Shown here piece after piece: positions 25,121-40,318 of a stretch of 64,000 bases of DNA. A program made the position numbers and the translations under genes. The notes beneath the pieces were generated by a model that worked only from the letters and a program-made list of their open reading frames with translations, searched no databases and was not told the DNA's origin. Origin of the DNA: Acanthosoma haemorrhoidale. Its lineage: Eukaryota; Arthropoda; Insecta; Hemiptera; Acanthosomatidae. The stretch's first letter is position 1, and each line of letters opens with the position of its first letter. The stretch lies in assembly GCA_930367205.1 (NCBI GenBank), contig CAKNEZ010000027.1:124001-188000 (forward strand). The letters run 5' to 3'.

Positions 25121-27495
25121 GATCTTATGATTAAAGTTACGAGTGTATACACCATTAAATGATGTCGAATATGATAGTGTGTCGTAGCATTTACACTCAT
25201 TGTATCACGCGATTCGATCACATGATTAAAGTTACGAGTGAATATAACATCAAATGATGTCGAATATGATAATGAACCGTGACATTGGCACTTATTGTAT
25301 CACGTGATACGATCGTATGAATAAAGTTACAGGTGAATATAACATCAAATGATGTTGATTATGATAGTGTTCCGTATCATAAGCAATCATTGTATCACGT
25401 GATGCGATCGTATAATTAAAGTTACGAGTAAATATAACATCAAATAATGTCAAATATGAAAGTGTACCGCATCATTAGCACACATCGTATCACGTGATAC
25501 GATCGTATGATTAAAGTAACGAGTGAATATAACATCAAATGATGTCGATTATAATGGTTTACTGCTTTATTAGCACACATTCTATCACGTGATACGATCG
25601 TATGATTAAAGTTACGAGTGAATATAACATCAAATGATGTCGCATATGATAATGCACTGTGACATTGGCACTTATTGTATCACGTGATACGATCGTATGA
25701 TTAAAGTTACGAGTGTATACACTATTAAATGATGTCGAATATGATAGTGCACCAAATCATTAGCACTTATTGTATCATGTGATGCAATCGTATGATTAAA
25801 GTTACAAGTGACTATAACATCAAATGATGTCGATTATAATAGTGTACTGCATTATTAGCACACATTGTATTATGTGATGCGATCGTATGATTAAAGTAAC
25901 GAGTGAATATAACATCAAATGATGTCGAATATGATAATGCACCGTGACATTGGCACATATTGTATCACGTGATACGATCGTATGATTAAAGTCACGAGTA
26001 AATATAACATCAAATGATGTCGAATATAATAATGCACCGTTACATGGGCACTTATTGTATCACGTGATACGATCGTATGATTAAAGTTACGAGTGTATAC
26101 ACTAATAAATGATGTCGAATATGATAGTGCACCAAATCATTAGCACTTATTGTATCATGTGATGCGATCGTATGATCAAAGTTACAAGAGAATGTAACAT
26201 CAAAAGATGTCAATTTTGATAGTGTACCGCATCATTGGCACTCATTATATCACGTGATAGGATCGTATGATTAAAGTAACGCGTGAATATAACATCAAAT
26301 GATGTCGAATATGATAATGCACCGTGACATTGGCACATATTGTATCACGTGATACGATCGTATGATTAAAGTCACGAGTAAATATAACATCAAATGATGT
26401 CGAATATAATAATGCACCGTGACATGGGCACTTATTGTATCACGTGATACGATCGTATGATTAAAGTTACGAGTGTATACACTAATAAATGATGTCGAAT
26501 ATGATAGTGCACCAAATCATTAGCACTTATTGTATCATGTGATGCGATCGTATGATTAAAGTTACAAGTGACTATAACATCAAATGATGTCGATTATAAT
26601 AGTGTACTGCATTATTAGCACACATTGTATCACGTGATACGATCGTATGATTAAAGTTACGAGTGAATATAACATCAAATGATGTAGAATATGATAATGC
26701 ACTGTGACATTGGCACTTATTGTATCACGTGATACGATCGTATGATTAAAGTTACGAGTGTATACACTATTAAATGATGTCGAATATGATAGTGCACCAA
26801 ATCATTAGCACTTATTGTATCATGTGATGCGATCTTATGATCAAAGTTACAAGAGAATGTAACATCAAAAGATGTCAATTTTGATAGTGTACCGCATCAT
26901 TGGCACTCATTATATCACGTGATAGGATCGTATGATTAAAGTAACGAGTGAATATAACATCAAATGATGTCGAATATGATAATGCACTGTGACATTGGCA
27001 CATATTGTATCACGTGATACGATCGTATGATTAAAGTTACGAGTGTATACACTAATAAATGATGTCGAATATGATAGTGCACCAAATCATTAGCACTTAT
27101 TGTATCATGTGATGCGATCGTATGATCAAAGTTACAAGAGAATATAACATCAAATGATGTCGATTATCATAGTGTACCGAATTATTAGCACATATTGTAT
27201 CACGTGATACGATCGTATGATCAAAGTTACGAGTGAATATAACATCAAATGATGTCGATTATGATAGTGTTCCGTATCATAAGCAATCATTGTATCACGT
27301 GATGCGATCGTATGATTAAAGTTACAATTGAATATAACATCAAATGATGTCGATTATAATGGTATACCGCTTTATTAGCATACATTGTATCACGTGATAC
27401 GATCGCATGATTAAAGTTACGAGTGAATATAACATCAAATGATGTCGAATATGATAATGCACCGTGACATTGGCACTTATTGTTTCACGTGATAC
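25121..27495 (+). repeat. 25-monomer long module
   Basis: Standard order. Markers: cacatcgtat at the end of S (25481) and gatgtcgcat in U (25596). Both help to place the following duplication. Confidence 0.87.
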
Positions 27496-28065
27496 GATCT
27501 TATGATTAAAGTTACGAGTGTATACACCATTAAATGATGTCGAATATGATAGTGTGTCGTAGCATTGACACTCATTGTATCACGCGATTCGATCACATGA
27601 TTAAAGTTACGAGTGAATATAAAATCAAATAATGTCAAATATGAAAGTGTACCGTATTAATATCACACATTGTATCACGTGATAGGATCGTATGATTAAA
27701 GTAACGAGTGAATATAACATCAAATGATGTCGAATATGATAATGCACTGTGACATTGGCACATATTGTATCACGTGATACGATCGTATGATTAAAGTCAC
27801 GAGTAAATATAACATCAAATGATGTCGAATATAATAATGCACCGTGACATGGGCACTTATTGTATCACGTGATACGATCGTATGATTAAAGTTACGAGTG
27901 TATACACTAATAAATGATGTCGAATATGATAGTGCACCAAATCATTAGCACTTATTGTATCATGTGATGCGATCGTATGATCAAAGTTACAAGAGAATAT
28001 AACATCAAATGATGTCGATTATCATAGTGTACCGCATTATTAGCACATATTGTATCACGTGATAC

Positions 28066-28160
28066 GATCGTATGATCAAAGTTACGAGTGAATATAACAT
28101 CAAACGATGTCGATTATAATGGTTTACTGCTTTATTAGCACACATCGTATCACGTGATAC
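28066..28160 (+). repeat. Three-part chimeric monomer H/T/S, 28-mer duplication junction
   Basis: The head is type H (tcaaagttacgagtga), the middle is type T (ggtttactgctttattagc), and the end is cacatcgtat as in the S at 25406. It also has a private change, caaacgatg. The next monomer is a T, continuing exactly as at 25501. Confidence 0.82.
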
Positions 28161-31105
28161 GATCGTATGATTAAAGTAACGAGTGAATATAACATCAAAT
28201 GATGTCGATTATAATGGTTTACTGCTTTATTAGCACACATTCTATCACGTGATACGATCGTATGATTAAAGTTACGAGTGAATATAACATCAAATGATGT
28301 CGCATATGATAATGCACTGTGACATTGGCACTTATTGTATCACGTGATACGATCGTATGATTAAAGTTACGAGTGTATACACTATTAAATGATGTCGAAT
28401 ATGATAGTGCACCAAATCATTAGCACTTATTGTATCATGTGATGCAATCGTATGATTAAAGTTACAAGTGACTATAACATCAAATGATGTCGATTATAAT
28501 AGTGTACTGCATTATTAGCACACATTGTATTATGTGATGCGATCGTATGATTAAAGTAACGAGTGAATATAACATCAAATGATGTCGAATATGATAATGC
28601 ACCGTGACATTGGCACATATTGTATCACGTGATACGATCGTATGATTAAAGTCACGAGTAAATATAACATCAAATGATGTCGAATATAATAATGCACCGT
28701 TACATGGGCACTTATTGTATCACGTGATACGATCGTATGATTAAAGTTACGAGTGTATACACTAATAAATGATGTCGAATATGATAGTGCACCAAATCAT
28801 TAGCACTTATTGTATCATGTGATGCGATCGTATGATCAAAGTTACAAGAGAATGTAACATCAAAAGATGTCAATTTTGATAGTGTACCGCATCATTGGCA
28901 CTCATTATATCACGTGATAGGATCGTATGATTAAAGTAACGCGTGAATATAACATCAAATGATGTCGAATATGATAATGCACCGTGACATTGGCACATAT
29001 TGTATCACGTGATACGATCGTATGATTAAAGTCACGAGTAAATATAACATCAAATGATGTCGAATATAATAATGCACCGTGACATGGGCACTTATTGTAT
29101 CACGTGATACGATCGTATGATTAAAGTTACGAGTGTATACACTAATAAATGATGTCGAATATGATAGTGCACCAAATCATTAGCACTTATTGTATCATGT
29201 GATGCGATCGTATGATTAAAGTTACAAGTGACTATAACATCAAATGATGTCGATTATAATAGTGTACTGCATTATTAGCACACATTGTATCACGTGATAC
29301 GATCGTATGATTAAAGTTACGAGTGAATATAACATCAAATGATGTAGAATATGATAATGCACTGTGACATTGGCACTTATTGTATCACGTGATACGATCG
29401 TATGATTAAAGTTACGAGTGTATACACTATTAAATGATGTCGAATATGATAGTGCACCAAATCATTAGCACTTATTGTATCATGTGATGCGATCGTATGA
29501 TTAAAGTTACAAGTGACTGTAACATCAAATGATGTCGATTATAATAGTGTACTGCATTATTAGCACACATTGTATCATGTGATGCGATCTTATGATCAAA
29601 GTTACAAGAGAATGTAACATCAAAAGATGTCAATTTTGATAGTGTACCGCATCATTGGCACTCATTATATCACGTGATAGGATCGTATGATTAAAGTAAC
29701 GAGTGAATATAACATCAAATGATGTCGAATATGATAATGCACTGTGACATTGGCACATATTGTATCACGTGATACGATCGTATGATTAAAGTCACGAGTA
29801 AATATAACATCAAATGATGTCGAATATAATAATGCACCGTGACATGGGCACTTATTGTATCACGTGATACGATCGTATGATTAAAGTTACGAGTGAATAT
29901 AACATCAAATGATGTCGAATATGATAATGCACTGTGACATTGGCACTTATTGTATCACGTGATACGATCGTATGATTAAAGTTACGAGTGTATACACTAT
30001 TAAATGATGTCGAATATGATAGTGCACCAAATCATTAGCACTTATTGTATCATGTGATGCAATCGTATGATTAAAGTTACAAGTGACTATAACATCAAAT
30101 GATGTCGATTATAATAGTGTACTGCATTATTAGCACACATTGTATCATGTGATGCGATCGTATGATTAAAGTAACGAGTAAATATAACATCAAATGATGT
30201 CGAATATAATAATGCACCGTTACATGGGCACTTATTGTATCACGTGATACGATCGTATGATTAAAGTTACGAGTGTATACACTAATAAATGATGTCGAAT
30301 ATGATAGTGCACCAAATCATTAGCACTTATTGTATCATGTGATGCGATCTTATGATCAAAGTTACAAGAGAATGTAACATCAAAAGATGTCAATTTTGAT
30401 AGTGTACCGCATCATTGGCACTCATTATATCACGTGATAGGATCGTATGATTAAAGTAACGAGTGAATATAACATCAAATGATGTCGAATATGATAATGC
30501 ACTGTGACATTGGCACATATTGTATCACGTGATACGATCGTATGATTAAAGTCACGAGTAAATATAACATCAAATGATGTCGAATATAATAATGCACCGT
30601 GACATGGGCACTTATTGTATCACGTGATACGATCGTATGATTAAAGTTACGAGTGTATACACTAATAAATGATGTCGAATATGATAGTGCACCAAATCAT
30701 TAGCACTTATTGTATCATGTGATGCGATCGTATGATCAAAGTTACAAGAGAATATAACATCAAATGATGTCGATTATCATAGTGTACCGAATTATTAGCA
30801 CATATTGTATCACGTGATACGATCGTATGATCAAAGTTACGAGTGAATATAACATCAAATGATGTCGATTATGATAGTGTTCCGTATCATAAGCAATCAT
30901 TGTATCACGTGATACGATCGTATGAATAAAGTTACAGGTGAATATAACATCAAATGATGTTGATTATGATAGTGTTCCGTATCATAAGCAATCATTGTAT
31001 CACGTGATGCGATCGTATAATTAAAGTTACGAGTAAATATAACATCAAATAATGTCAAATATGAAAGTGTACCGCATCATTAGCACACATTGTATCACGT
31101 GATAC

Positions 31106-31200
31106 GATCGTATGATTAAAGTAACGAGTGAATATAACATCAAATGATGTCGATTATAATGGTATACCGCTTTATTAGCATACATTGTATCACGTGATAC
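31106..31200 (+). repeat. Chimeric monomer T/I
   Basis: It follows S and begins like T (agtaacgagtga), then takes the I tail (ggtataccgctttattagcat) and is followed by N, as I would be. It therefore joins an R-S-T run to an I-N-P run. The copy at 35761 is the same and was carried by the 49-mer duplication. Confidence 0.78.
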
Positions 31201-31295
31201 GATCGCATGATTAAAGTTACGAGTGAATATAACATCAAATGATGTCGAATATGATAATGCACCGTGACATTGGCACTTATTGTTTCACGTGATAC

Positions 31296-34200
31296 GATCT
31301 TATGATTAAAGTTACGAGTGTATACACCATTAAATGATGTCGAATATGATAGTGTGTCGTAGCATTTACACTCATTGTATCACGTGATTCGATCACATGA
31401 TTAAAGTTACGAGTGAATATAACATCAAATGATGTCGAATATGATAATGAACCGTGACATTGGCACTTATTGTATCACGTGATACGATCGTATGAATAAA
31501 GTTACAGGTGAATATAACATCAAATGATGTTGATTATGATAGTGTTCCGTATCATAAGCAATCATTGTATCACGTGATGCGATCGTATAATTAAAGTTAC
31601 GAGTAAATATAACATCAAATAATGTCAAATATGAAAGTGTACCGCATCATTAGCACACATTGTATCACGTGATACGATCGTATGATTAAAGTAACGAGTG
31701 AATATAACATCAAATGATGTCGATTATAATGGTTTACTGCTTTATTAGCACACATTCTATCACGTGATACGATCGTATGATTAAAGTTACGAGTGAATAT
31801 AACATCAAATGATGTCGAATATGATAATGCACTGTGACATTGGCACTTATTGTATCACGTGATACGATCGTATGATTAAAGTTACGAGTGTATACACTAT
31901 TAAATGATGTCGAATATGATAGTGCACCAAATCATTAGCACTTATTGTATCATGTGATGCAATCGTATGATTAAAGTTACAAGTGACTATAACATCAAAT
32001 GATGTCGATTATAATAGTGTACTGCATTATTAGCACACATTGTATCATGTGATGCGATCGTATGATTAAAGTAACGAGTGAATATAACATCAAATGATGT
32101 CGAATATGATAATGCACCGTGACATTGGCACATATTGTATCACGTGATACGATCGTATGATTAAAGTAACGAGTGAATATAACATCAAATGATGTCGAAT
32201 ATGATAATGCACCGTGACATTGGCACATATTGTATCACGTGATACGATCGTATGATTAAAGTCACGAGTAAATATAACATCAAATGATGTCGAATATAAT
32301 AATGCACCGTTACATGGGCACTTATTGTATCACGTGATACGATCGTATGATTAAAGTTACGAGTGTATACACTAATAAATGATGTCGAATATGATAGTGC
32401 ACCAAATCATTAGCACTTATTGTATCATGTGATGCGATCGTATGATCAAAGTTACAAGAGAATGTAACATCAAAAGATGTCAATTTTGATAGTGTACCGC
32501 ATCATTGGCACTCATTATATCACGTGATAGGATCGTATGATTAAAGTAACGAGTGAATATAACATCAAATGATGTCGAATATGATAATGCACCGTGACAT
32601 TGGCACATATTGTATCACGTGATACGATCGTATGATTAAAGTCACGAGTAAATATAACATCAAATGATGTCGAATATAATAATGCACCGTGACATGGGCA
32701 CTTATTGTATCACGTGATACGATCGTATGATTAAAGTTACGAGTGTATACACTAATAAATGATGTCGAATATGATAGTGCACCAAATCATTAGCACTTAT
32801 TGTATCATGTGATGCGATCGTATGATTAAAGTCACGAGTGAATATAGCATCAAATGATGTCGAATATGATAACGAACCGTGACATTGGTACTTATTGTAT
32901 CACGTGATACGATCGTATGATCAAAGTTACAAGAGAATATAACATCAAATGATGTCGATTATCATAGTGTACCGCATTATTAGCACATATTGTATCACGT
33001 GATACGATCGTATGATTAAAGTTACGAGTGAATATAACATCAAATGATGTCGAATATGATAATGCACCGTGACATTGGCACTCATTGTATCACGTGATAC
33101 GATCGTATGATTAAAGTCACGAGTGAATATAACATCAAATGATGTCAATTATGATAGTGTTCCGTATCATAAGCACTCATTGTATCACGTGATACGATCG
33201 TATGATGAAAGTTACAGGTGAATATAACATCAAATGATGTTGATTATGATAGTGTTCCGTATCATAAGCAATCATTGTATCACGTGATGCGATCGTATAA
33301 TTAAAGTTACGAGTAAATATAACATCAAATAATGTCAAATATGAAAGTGTACCGCATCATTAGCACACATTGTATCACGTGATACGATCGTATGATTAAA
33401 GTAACGAGTGAATATAACATCAAATGATGTCGATTATAATGGTTTACTGCTTTATTAGCACACATTCTATCACGTGATACGATCGTATGATTAAAGTTAC
33501 GAGTGAATATACCATCAAATGATGTCGAATATGATAATGCACTGTGACATTGGCACTTATTGTATCACGTGATACGATCGTATGATTAAAGTTACGAGTG
33601 TATACACTATTAAATGATGTCGAATATGATAGTGCACCAAATCATTAGCACTTATTGTATCATGTGATGCAATCGTATGATTAAAGTTACAAGTGACTAT
33701 AACATCAAATGATGTCGATTATAATAGTGTACTGCATTATTAGCACACATTGTATTATGTGATGCGATCGTATGATTAAAGTAACGAGTGAATATAACAT
33801 CAAATGATGTCGAATATGATAATGCACCGTGACATTGGCACATATTGTATCACGTGATACGATCGTATGATTAAAGTCACGAGTAAATATAACATCAAAT
33901 GATGTCGAATATAATAATGCACCGTTACATGGGCACTTATTGTATCACGTGATACGATCGTATGATTAAAGTTACGAGTGTATACACTAATAAATGATGT
34001 CGAATATGATAGTGCACCAAATCATTAGCACTTATTGTATCATGTGATGCGATCGTATGATCAAAGTTACAAGAGAATGTAACATCAAAAGATGTCAATT
34101 TTGATAGTGTACCGCAACATTGGCACTCATTATATCACGTGATAGGATCGTATGATTAAAGTAACGCGTGAATATAACATCAAATGATGTCGAATATGAT

Positions 34201-35950
34201 AATGCACCGTGACATTGGCACATATTGTATCACGTGATACGATCGTATGATTAAAGTCACGAGTAAATATAACATCAAATGATGTCGAATATAATAATGC
34301 ACCGTGACATGGGCACTTATTGTATCACGTGATACGATCGTATGATTAAAGTTACGAGTGTATACACTAATAAATGATGTCGAATATGATAGTGCACCAA
34401 ATCATTAGCACTTATTGTATCATGTGATGCGATCGTATGATTAAAGTTACAAGTGACTATAACATCAAATGATGTCGATTATAATAGTGTACTGCATTAT
34501 TAGCACACATTGTATCACGTGATACGATCGTATGATTAAAGTTACGAGTGAATATAACATCAAATGATGTAGAATATGATAATGCACTGTGACATTGGCA
34601 CTTATTGTATCACGTGATACGATCGTATGATTAAAGTTACGAGTGTATACACTATTAAATGATGTCGAATATGATAGTGCACCAAATCATTAGCACTTAT
34701 TGTATCATGTGATGCAATCGTATGATTAAAGTTACAAGTGACTATAACATCAAATGATGTCGATTATAATAGTGTACTGCATTATTAGCACACATTGTAT
34801 CATGTGATGCGATCGTATGATTAAAGTAACGAGTAAATATAACATCAAATGATGTCGAATATAATAATGCACCGTTACATGGGCACTTATTGTATCACGT
34901 GATACGATCGTATGATTAAAGTTACGAGTGTATACACTAATAAATGATGTCGAATATGATAGTGCACCAAATCATTAGCACTTATTGTATCATGTGATGC
35001 GATCTTATGATCAAAGTTACAAGAGAATGTAACATCAAAAGATGTCAATTTTGATAGTGTACCGCATCATTGGCACTCATTATATCACGTGATAGGATCG
35101 TATGATTAAAGTAACGAGTGAATATAACATCAAATGATGTCGAATATGATAATGCACTGTGACATTGGCACATATTGTATCACGTGATACGATCGTATGA
35201 TTAAAGTCACGAGTAAATATAACATCAAATGATGTCGAATATAATAATGCACCGTGACATGGGCACTTATTGTATCACGTGATACGATCGTATGATTAAA
35301 GTTACGAGTGTATACACTAATAAATGATGTCGAATATGATAGTGCACCAAATCATTAGCACTTATTGTATCATGTGATGCGATCGTATGATCAAAGTTAC
35401 AAGAGAATATAACATCAAATGATGTCGATTATCATAGTGTACCGAATTATTAGCACATATTGTATCACGTGATACGATCGTATGATCAAAGTTACGAGTG
35501 AATATAACATCAAATGATGTCGATTATGATAGTGTTCCGTATCATAAGCAATCATTGTATCACGTGATACGATCGTATGAATAAAGTTACAGGTGAATAT
35601 AACATCAAATGATGTTGATTATGATAGTGTTCCGTATCATAAGCAATCATTGTATCACGTGATGCGATCGTATAATTAAAGTTACGAGTAAATATAACAT
35701 CAAATAATGTCAAATATGAAAGTGTACCGCATCATTAGCACACATTGTATCACGTGATACGATCGTATGATTAAAGTAACGAGTGAATATAACATCAAAT
35801 GATGTCGATTATAATGGTATACCGCTTTATTAGCATACATTGTATCACGTGATACGATCGCATGATTAAAGTTACGAGTGAATATAACATCAAATGATGT
35901 CGAATATGATAATGCACCGTGACATTGGCACTTATTGTTTCACGTGATAC
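31296..35950 (+). repeat. 49-monomer unit (4655 bp)
   Basis: Order: P Q R S T U V K A A B2 C L A B C D E F G, chimera, S T U V K A B2 C L A B C K U2 V K J C L A B C E H R S, T/I, N. It contains a D-E-F-G block (32816-33195) and two identical A monomers in a row (32056-32245). Its start recurs at 35951, 4655 bp later. Confidence 0.84.
33196..33290 (+). repeat. Chimeric monomer H/R, 49-mer duplication junction
   Basis: It starts as the H that normally follows G (tgaaagttac) and switches to R (aggtga, gatgttgattatgatag), then S and T follow. The undisturbed H continuation is at 37851, 4655 bp to the right. Confidence 0.85.
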
Positions 35951-38900
35951 GATCTTATGATTAAAGTTACGAGTGTATACACCATTAAATGATGTCGAAT
36001 ATGATAGTGTGTCGTAGCATTTACACTCATTGTATCACGTGATTCGATCACATGATTAAAGTTACGAGTGAATATAACATCAAATGATGTCGAATATGAT
36101 AATGAACCGTGACATTGGCACTTATTGTATCACGTGATACGATCGTATGAATAAAGTTACAGGTGAATATAACATCAAATGATGTTGATTATGATAGTGT
36201 TCCGTATCATAAGCAATCATTGTATCACGTGATGCGATCGTATAATTAAAGTTACGAGTAAATATAACATCAAATAATGTCAAATATGAAAGTGTACCGC
36301 ATCATTAGCACACATTGTATCACGTGATACGATCGTATGATTAAAGTAACGAGTGAATATAACATCAAATGATGTCGATTATAATGGTTTACTGCTTTAT
36401 TAGCACACATTCTATCACGTGATACGATCGTATGATTAAAGTTACGAGTGAATATAACATCAAATGATGTCGAATATGATAATGCACTGTGACATTGGCA
36501 CTTATTGTATCACGTGATACGATCGTATGATTAAAGTTACGAGTGTATACACTATTAAATGATGTCGAATATGATAGTGCACCAAATCATTAGCACTTAT
36601 TGTATCATGTGATGCAATCGTATGATTAAAGTTACAAGTGACTATAACATCAAATGATGTCGATTATAATAGTGTACTGCATTATTAGCACACATTGTAT
36701 CATGTGATGCGATCGTATGATTAAAGTAACGAGTGAATATAACATCAAATGATGTCGAATATGATAATGCACCGTGACATTGGCACATATTGTATCACGT
36801 GATACGATCGTATGATTAAAGTAACGAGTGAATATAACATCAAATGATGTCGAATATGATAATGCACCGTGACATTGGCACATATTGTATCACGTGATAC
36901 GATCGTATGATTAAAGTCACGAGTAAATATAACATCAAATGATGTCGAATATAATAATGCACCGTTACATGGGCACTTATTGTATCACGTGATACGATCG
37001 TATGATTAAAGTTACGAGTGTATACACTAATAAATGATGTCGAATATGATAGTGCACCAAATCATTAGCACTTATTGTATCATGTGATGCGATCGTATGA
37101 TCAAAGTTACAAGAGAATGTAACATCAAAAGATGTCAATTTTGATAGTGTACCGCATCATTGGCACTCATTATATCACGTGATAGGATCGTATGATTAAA
37201 GTAACGAGTGAATATAACATCAAATGATGTCGAATATGATAATGCACCGTGACATTGGCACATATTGTATCACGTGATACGATCGTATGATTAAAGTCAC
37301 GAGTAAATATAACATCAAATGATGTCGAATATAATAATGCACCGTGACATGGGCACTTATTGTATCACGTGATACGATCGTATGATTAAAGTTACGAGTG
37401 TATACACTAATAAATGATGTCGAATATGATAGTGCACCAAATCATTAGCACTTATTGTATCATGTGATGCGATCGTATGATTAAAGTCACGAGTGAATAT
37501 AGCATCAAATGATGTCGAATATGATAACGAACCGTGACATTGGTACTTATTGTATCACGTGATACGATCGTATGATCAAAGTTACAAGAGAATATAACAT
37601 CAAATGATGTCGATTATCATAGTGTACCGCATTATTAGCACATATTGTATCACGTGATACGATCGTATGATTAAAGTTACGAGTGAATATAACATCAAAT
37701 GATGTCGAATATGATAATGCACCGTGACATTGGCACTCATTGTATCACGTGATACGATCGTATGATTAAAGTCACGAGTGAATATAACATCAAATGATGT
37801 CAATTATGATAGTGTTCCGTATCATAAGCACTCATTGTATCACGTGATACGATCGTATGATGAAAGTTACGAGTGAATATAACATCAAATGATGTCGATT
37901 ATGATAGTGTTCCGTATCATAAGCAATCATTGTATCACGTGATGCGATCGTATGATTAAAGTTACAATTGAATATAACATCAAATGATGTCGATTATAAT
38001 CGTATACCGCTTTATTAGCATACATTGTATCACGTGATGCGATCGTATGATTAAAGTAACGAGTAAATATAACATCAAATGATGTCGAATGTAATAATGC
38101 ACCGTTACATGGGCACTTATTGTATCACGTGATACGATCGTATGATTAAAGTTACGAGTGTATACACTAATAAATGATGTCGAATATGATAGTGCACCAA
38201 ATCATTAGCACTTATTGTATCATGTGATGCAATCGTATGATTAAAGTTACAAGTGACTATAACATCAAATGATGTCGATTATAATAGTGTACTGCATTAT
38301 TAGCACACATTGTATCATGTGATGCGATCGTTTGATTAAAGTAACGAGTAAATATAACATCAAATGATGTCAAATATAATAATGCACCGTTACATGGGCA
38401 CTTATTGTATCACGTGATACGATCGTATGATTAAAGTTACGAGTGTATACACTAATAAATGATGTCGAATATGATAGTGCACCAAATCATTAGCACTTAT
38501 TGTATCATGTGATGCGATCGTATGATCAAAGTTACAAGAGAATGTAACATCAAAAGATGTCAATTTTGATAGTGTACCGCATCATTGGCACTCATTATAT
38601 CACGTGATAGGATCGTATGATTAAAGTAACGAGTGAATATAACATCAAATGATGTCGAATATGATAATGCACTGTGACATTGGCACATATTGTATCACGT
38701 GATACGATCGTATGATTAAAGTCACGAGTAAATATAACATCAAATGATGTCGAATATAATAATGCACCGTGACATGGGCACTTATTGTATCACGTGATAC
38801 GATCGTATGATTAAAGTTACGAGTGTATACACTAATAAATGATGTCGAATATGATAGTGCACCAAATCATTAGCACTTATTGTATCATGTGATGCGATCG

Positions 38901-39275
38901 TATGATCAAAGTTACAAGAGAATATAACATCAAATGATGTCGATTATCATAGTGTACCGCATTATTAGCACATATTGTATCACGTGATACGATCGTATGA
39001 TCAAAGTTACGAGTGAATATAACATCAAATGATGTCGATTATGATAGTGTTCCGTATCATAAGCAACCATTGTATCACGTGATGCGATCGTATGATTAAA
39101 GTTACAATTGAATATAACATCAAATGATGTCGATTATAATGGTATACCGCTTTATTAGCATACATTGTATCACGTGATACGATCGCATGATTAAAGTTAC
39201 GAGTGAATATAACATCAAATGATGTCGAATATGATAATGCACCGTGACATTGGCACTTATTGTTTCACGTGATAC

Positions 39276-39370
39276 GATCTTATGATTAAAGTTACGAGTG
39301 TATACACCATTAAATGATGTCGAATATGATAGTGCACCAAATCATTAGCACACATTGTATCATGTGATGC
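39276..39370 (+). repeat. Chimeric monomer C2/K, one-monomer deletion
   Basis: It begins as C2 and ends like K (agcacacattg before catgtgatgc), then goes to J. The related unit at 43549-43738 has C2 and K as two full monomers. A deletion of 95 bp by exchange inside the shared attagcac stretch explains it. It recurs at 50959. Confidence 0.82.
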
Positions 39371-39940
39371 GATCGTATGATTAAAGTAACGAGTAAATAT
39401 AACATCAAATGATGTCGAATATAATAATGCACCGTTACATGGGCACTTATTGTATCACGTGATACGATCGTATGATTAAAGTTACGAGTGTATACACTAA
39501 TAAATGATGTCAAATATGATAGTGCACCAAATCATTAGCACTTATTGTATCATGTGATGCGATCGTATGATCAAAGTTACAAGAGAATGTAACATCAAAA
39601 GATGTCAATTTTGATAGTGTACCGCATCATTGGCACTCATTATATCACGTGATAGGATCGTATGATTAAAGTAACGAGTGAATATAACATCAAATGATGT
39701 CGAATATGATAATGCAGTGTGACATTGGCACATATTGTATCACGTGATACGATCGTATGATTAAAGTCACGAGTAAATATAACATCAAATGATGTCGAAT
39801 ATAATAATGCACCGTGACATGGGCACTTATTGTATCACGTGATACGATCGTATGATTAAAGTTACGAGTGTATACACTAATAAATGATGTCGAATATGAT
39901 AGTGCACCAAATCATTAGCACTTATTGTATCATGTGATGC

Positions 39941-40033
39941 GATCGTATGATCAAAGTTACAAGAGAATATAACATCAAATGATGTCGATTATCATAGTAC
40001 CGCATTATTAGCACATATTGTATCACGTGATAC
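39941..40033 (+). repeat. 93-bp E monomer with 2-bp deletion
   Basis: It reads atcatagtaccg where other E monomers read atcatagtgtaccg. It shifts the phase of everything to its right by 2 bases. The only other short monomer, 51624-51716, has the identical deletion. Confidence 0.93.
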
Positions 40034-40318
40034 GATCGTATGATCAAAGTTACGAGTGAATATAACATCAAATGATGTCGATTATGATAGTGTTCCGTAT
40101 CATAAGCAATCATTGTATCACGTGATGCGATCGTATGATTAAAGTTACAATTGAATATAACATCAAATGATGTCGATTATAATGGTATACCGCTTTATTA
40201 GCATACATTGTATCACGTGATACGATCGCATGATTAAAGTTACGAGTGAATATAACATCAAATGATGTCGAATATGATAATGCACCGAGACATTGGCACT
40301 TATTGTTTCACGTGATAC

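Larger units (their letters stand above)
27496..31295 (+). repeat. 40-monomer rearranged block
   Basis: Order: P W A B C E, chimera, T U V K A B2 C L A B C K U2 V, K L A B U V, K J C L A B C E H R S, T/I chimera, N. The 28161-29490 part repeats 25501-26830 at 2660 bp. The K L A B U V run (29491-30060) is an extra 6-mer compared with 34.6-34.8 kb; its first K has gactgt for gactat. Confidence 0.83.
29966..37850 (+). repeat. Duplication at 49 monomers (4655 bp)
   Basis: About 29.97-33.2 kb and 34.6-37.85 kb match at 4655 bp, including both T/I chimeras, both A-A pairs and gatgtcaattatgatag in G. The junction is the H/R chimera at 33196. The left copy carries an extra K L A B U V run before the match begins. 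Confidence 0.84.
35951..40318 (+). repeat. 46-monomer unit, with the 2-bp deletion
   Basis: Order: P Q R S T U V K A A B2 C L A B C D E F G H I J C K J C L A B C E H2 I N, C/K chimera, J C L A B C, 93-bp E, H I N. Private markers: aatgtaataat (38041 monomer), gcagtgtgac (39656 monomer) and accgagacatt (40224 monomer). All three recur 11683 bp downstream. Confidence 0.85.

Noticed and set aside
31995..32228. Open reading frames of about 63-77 codons on the minus strand (also near 4065, 12277, 17555, 22400, 32945, 36650, 37600, 39310, 39922, 45483, 49283, 50993, 51605, 57166, 60776)
   Set aside because: They are translations of the repeat itself. 95 is not a multiple of 3, so the frame rotates at each monomer and stops appear after two to three units. 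Many need a TTG start. The repeated histidine- and isoleucine-rich peptides are products of the palindromes, not a protein family.
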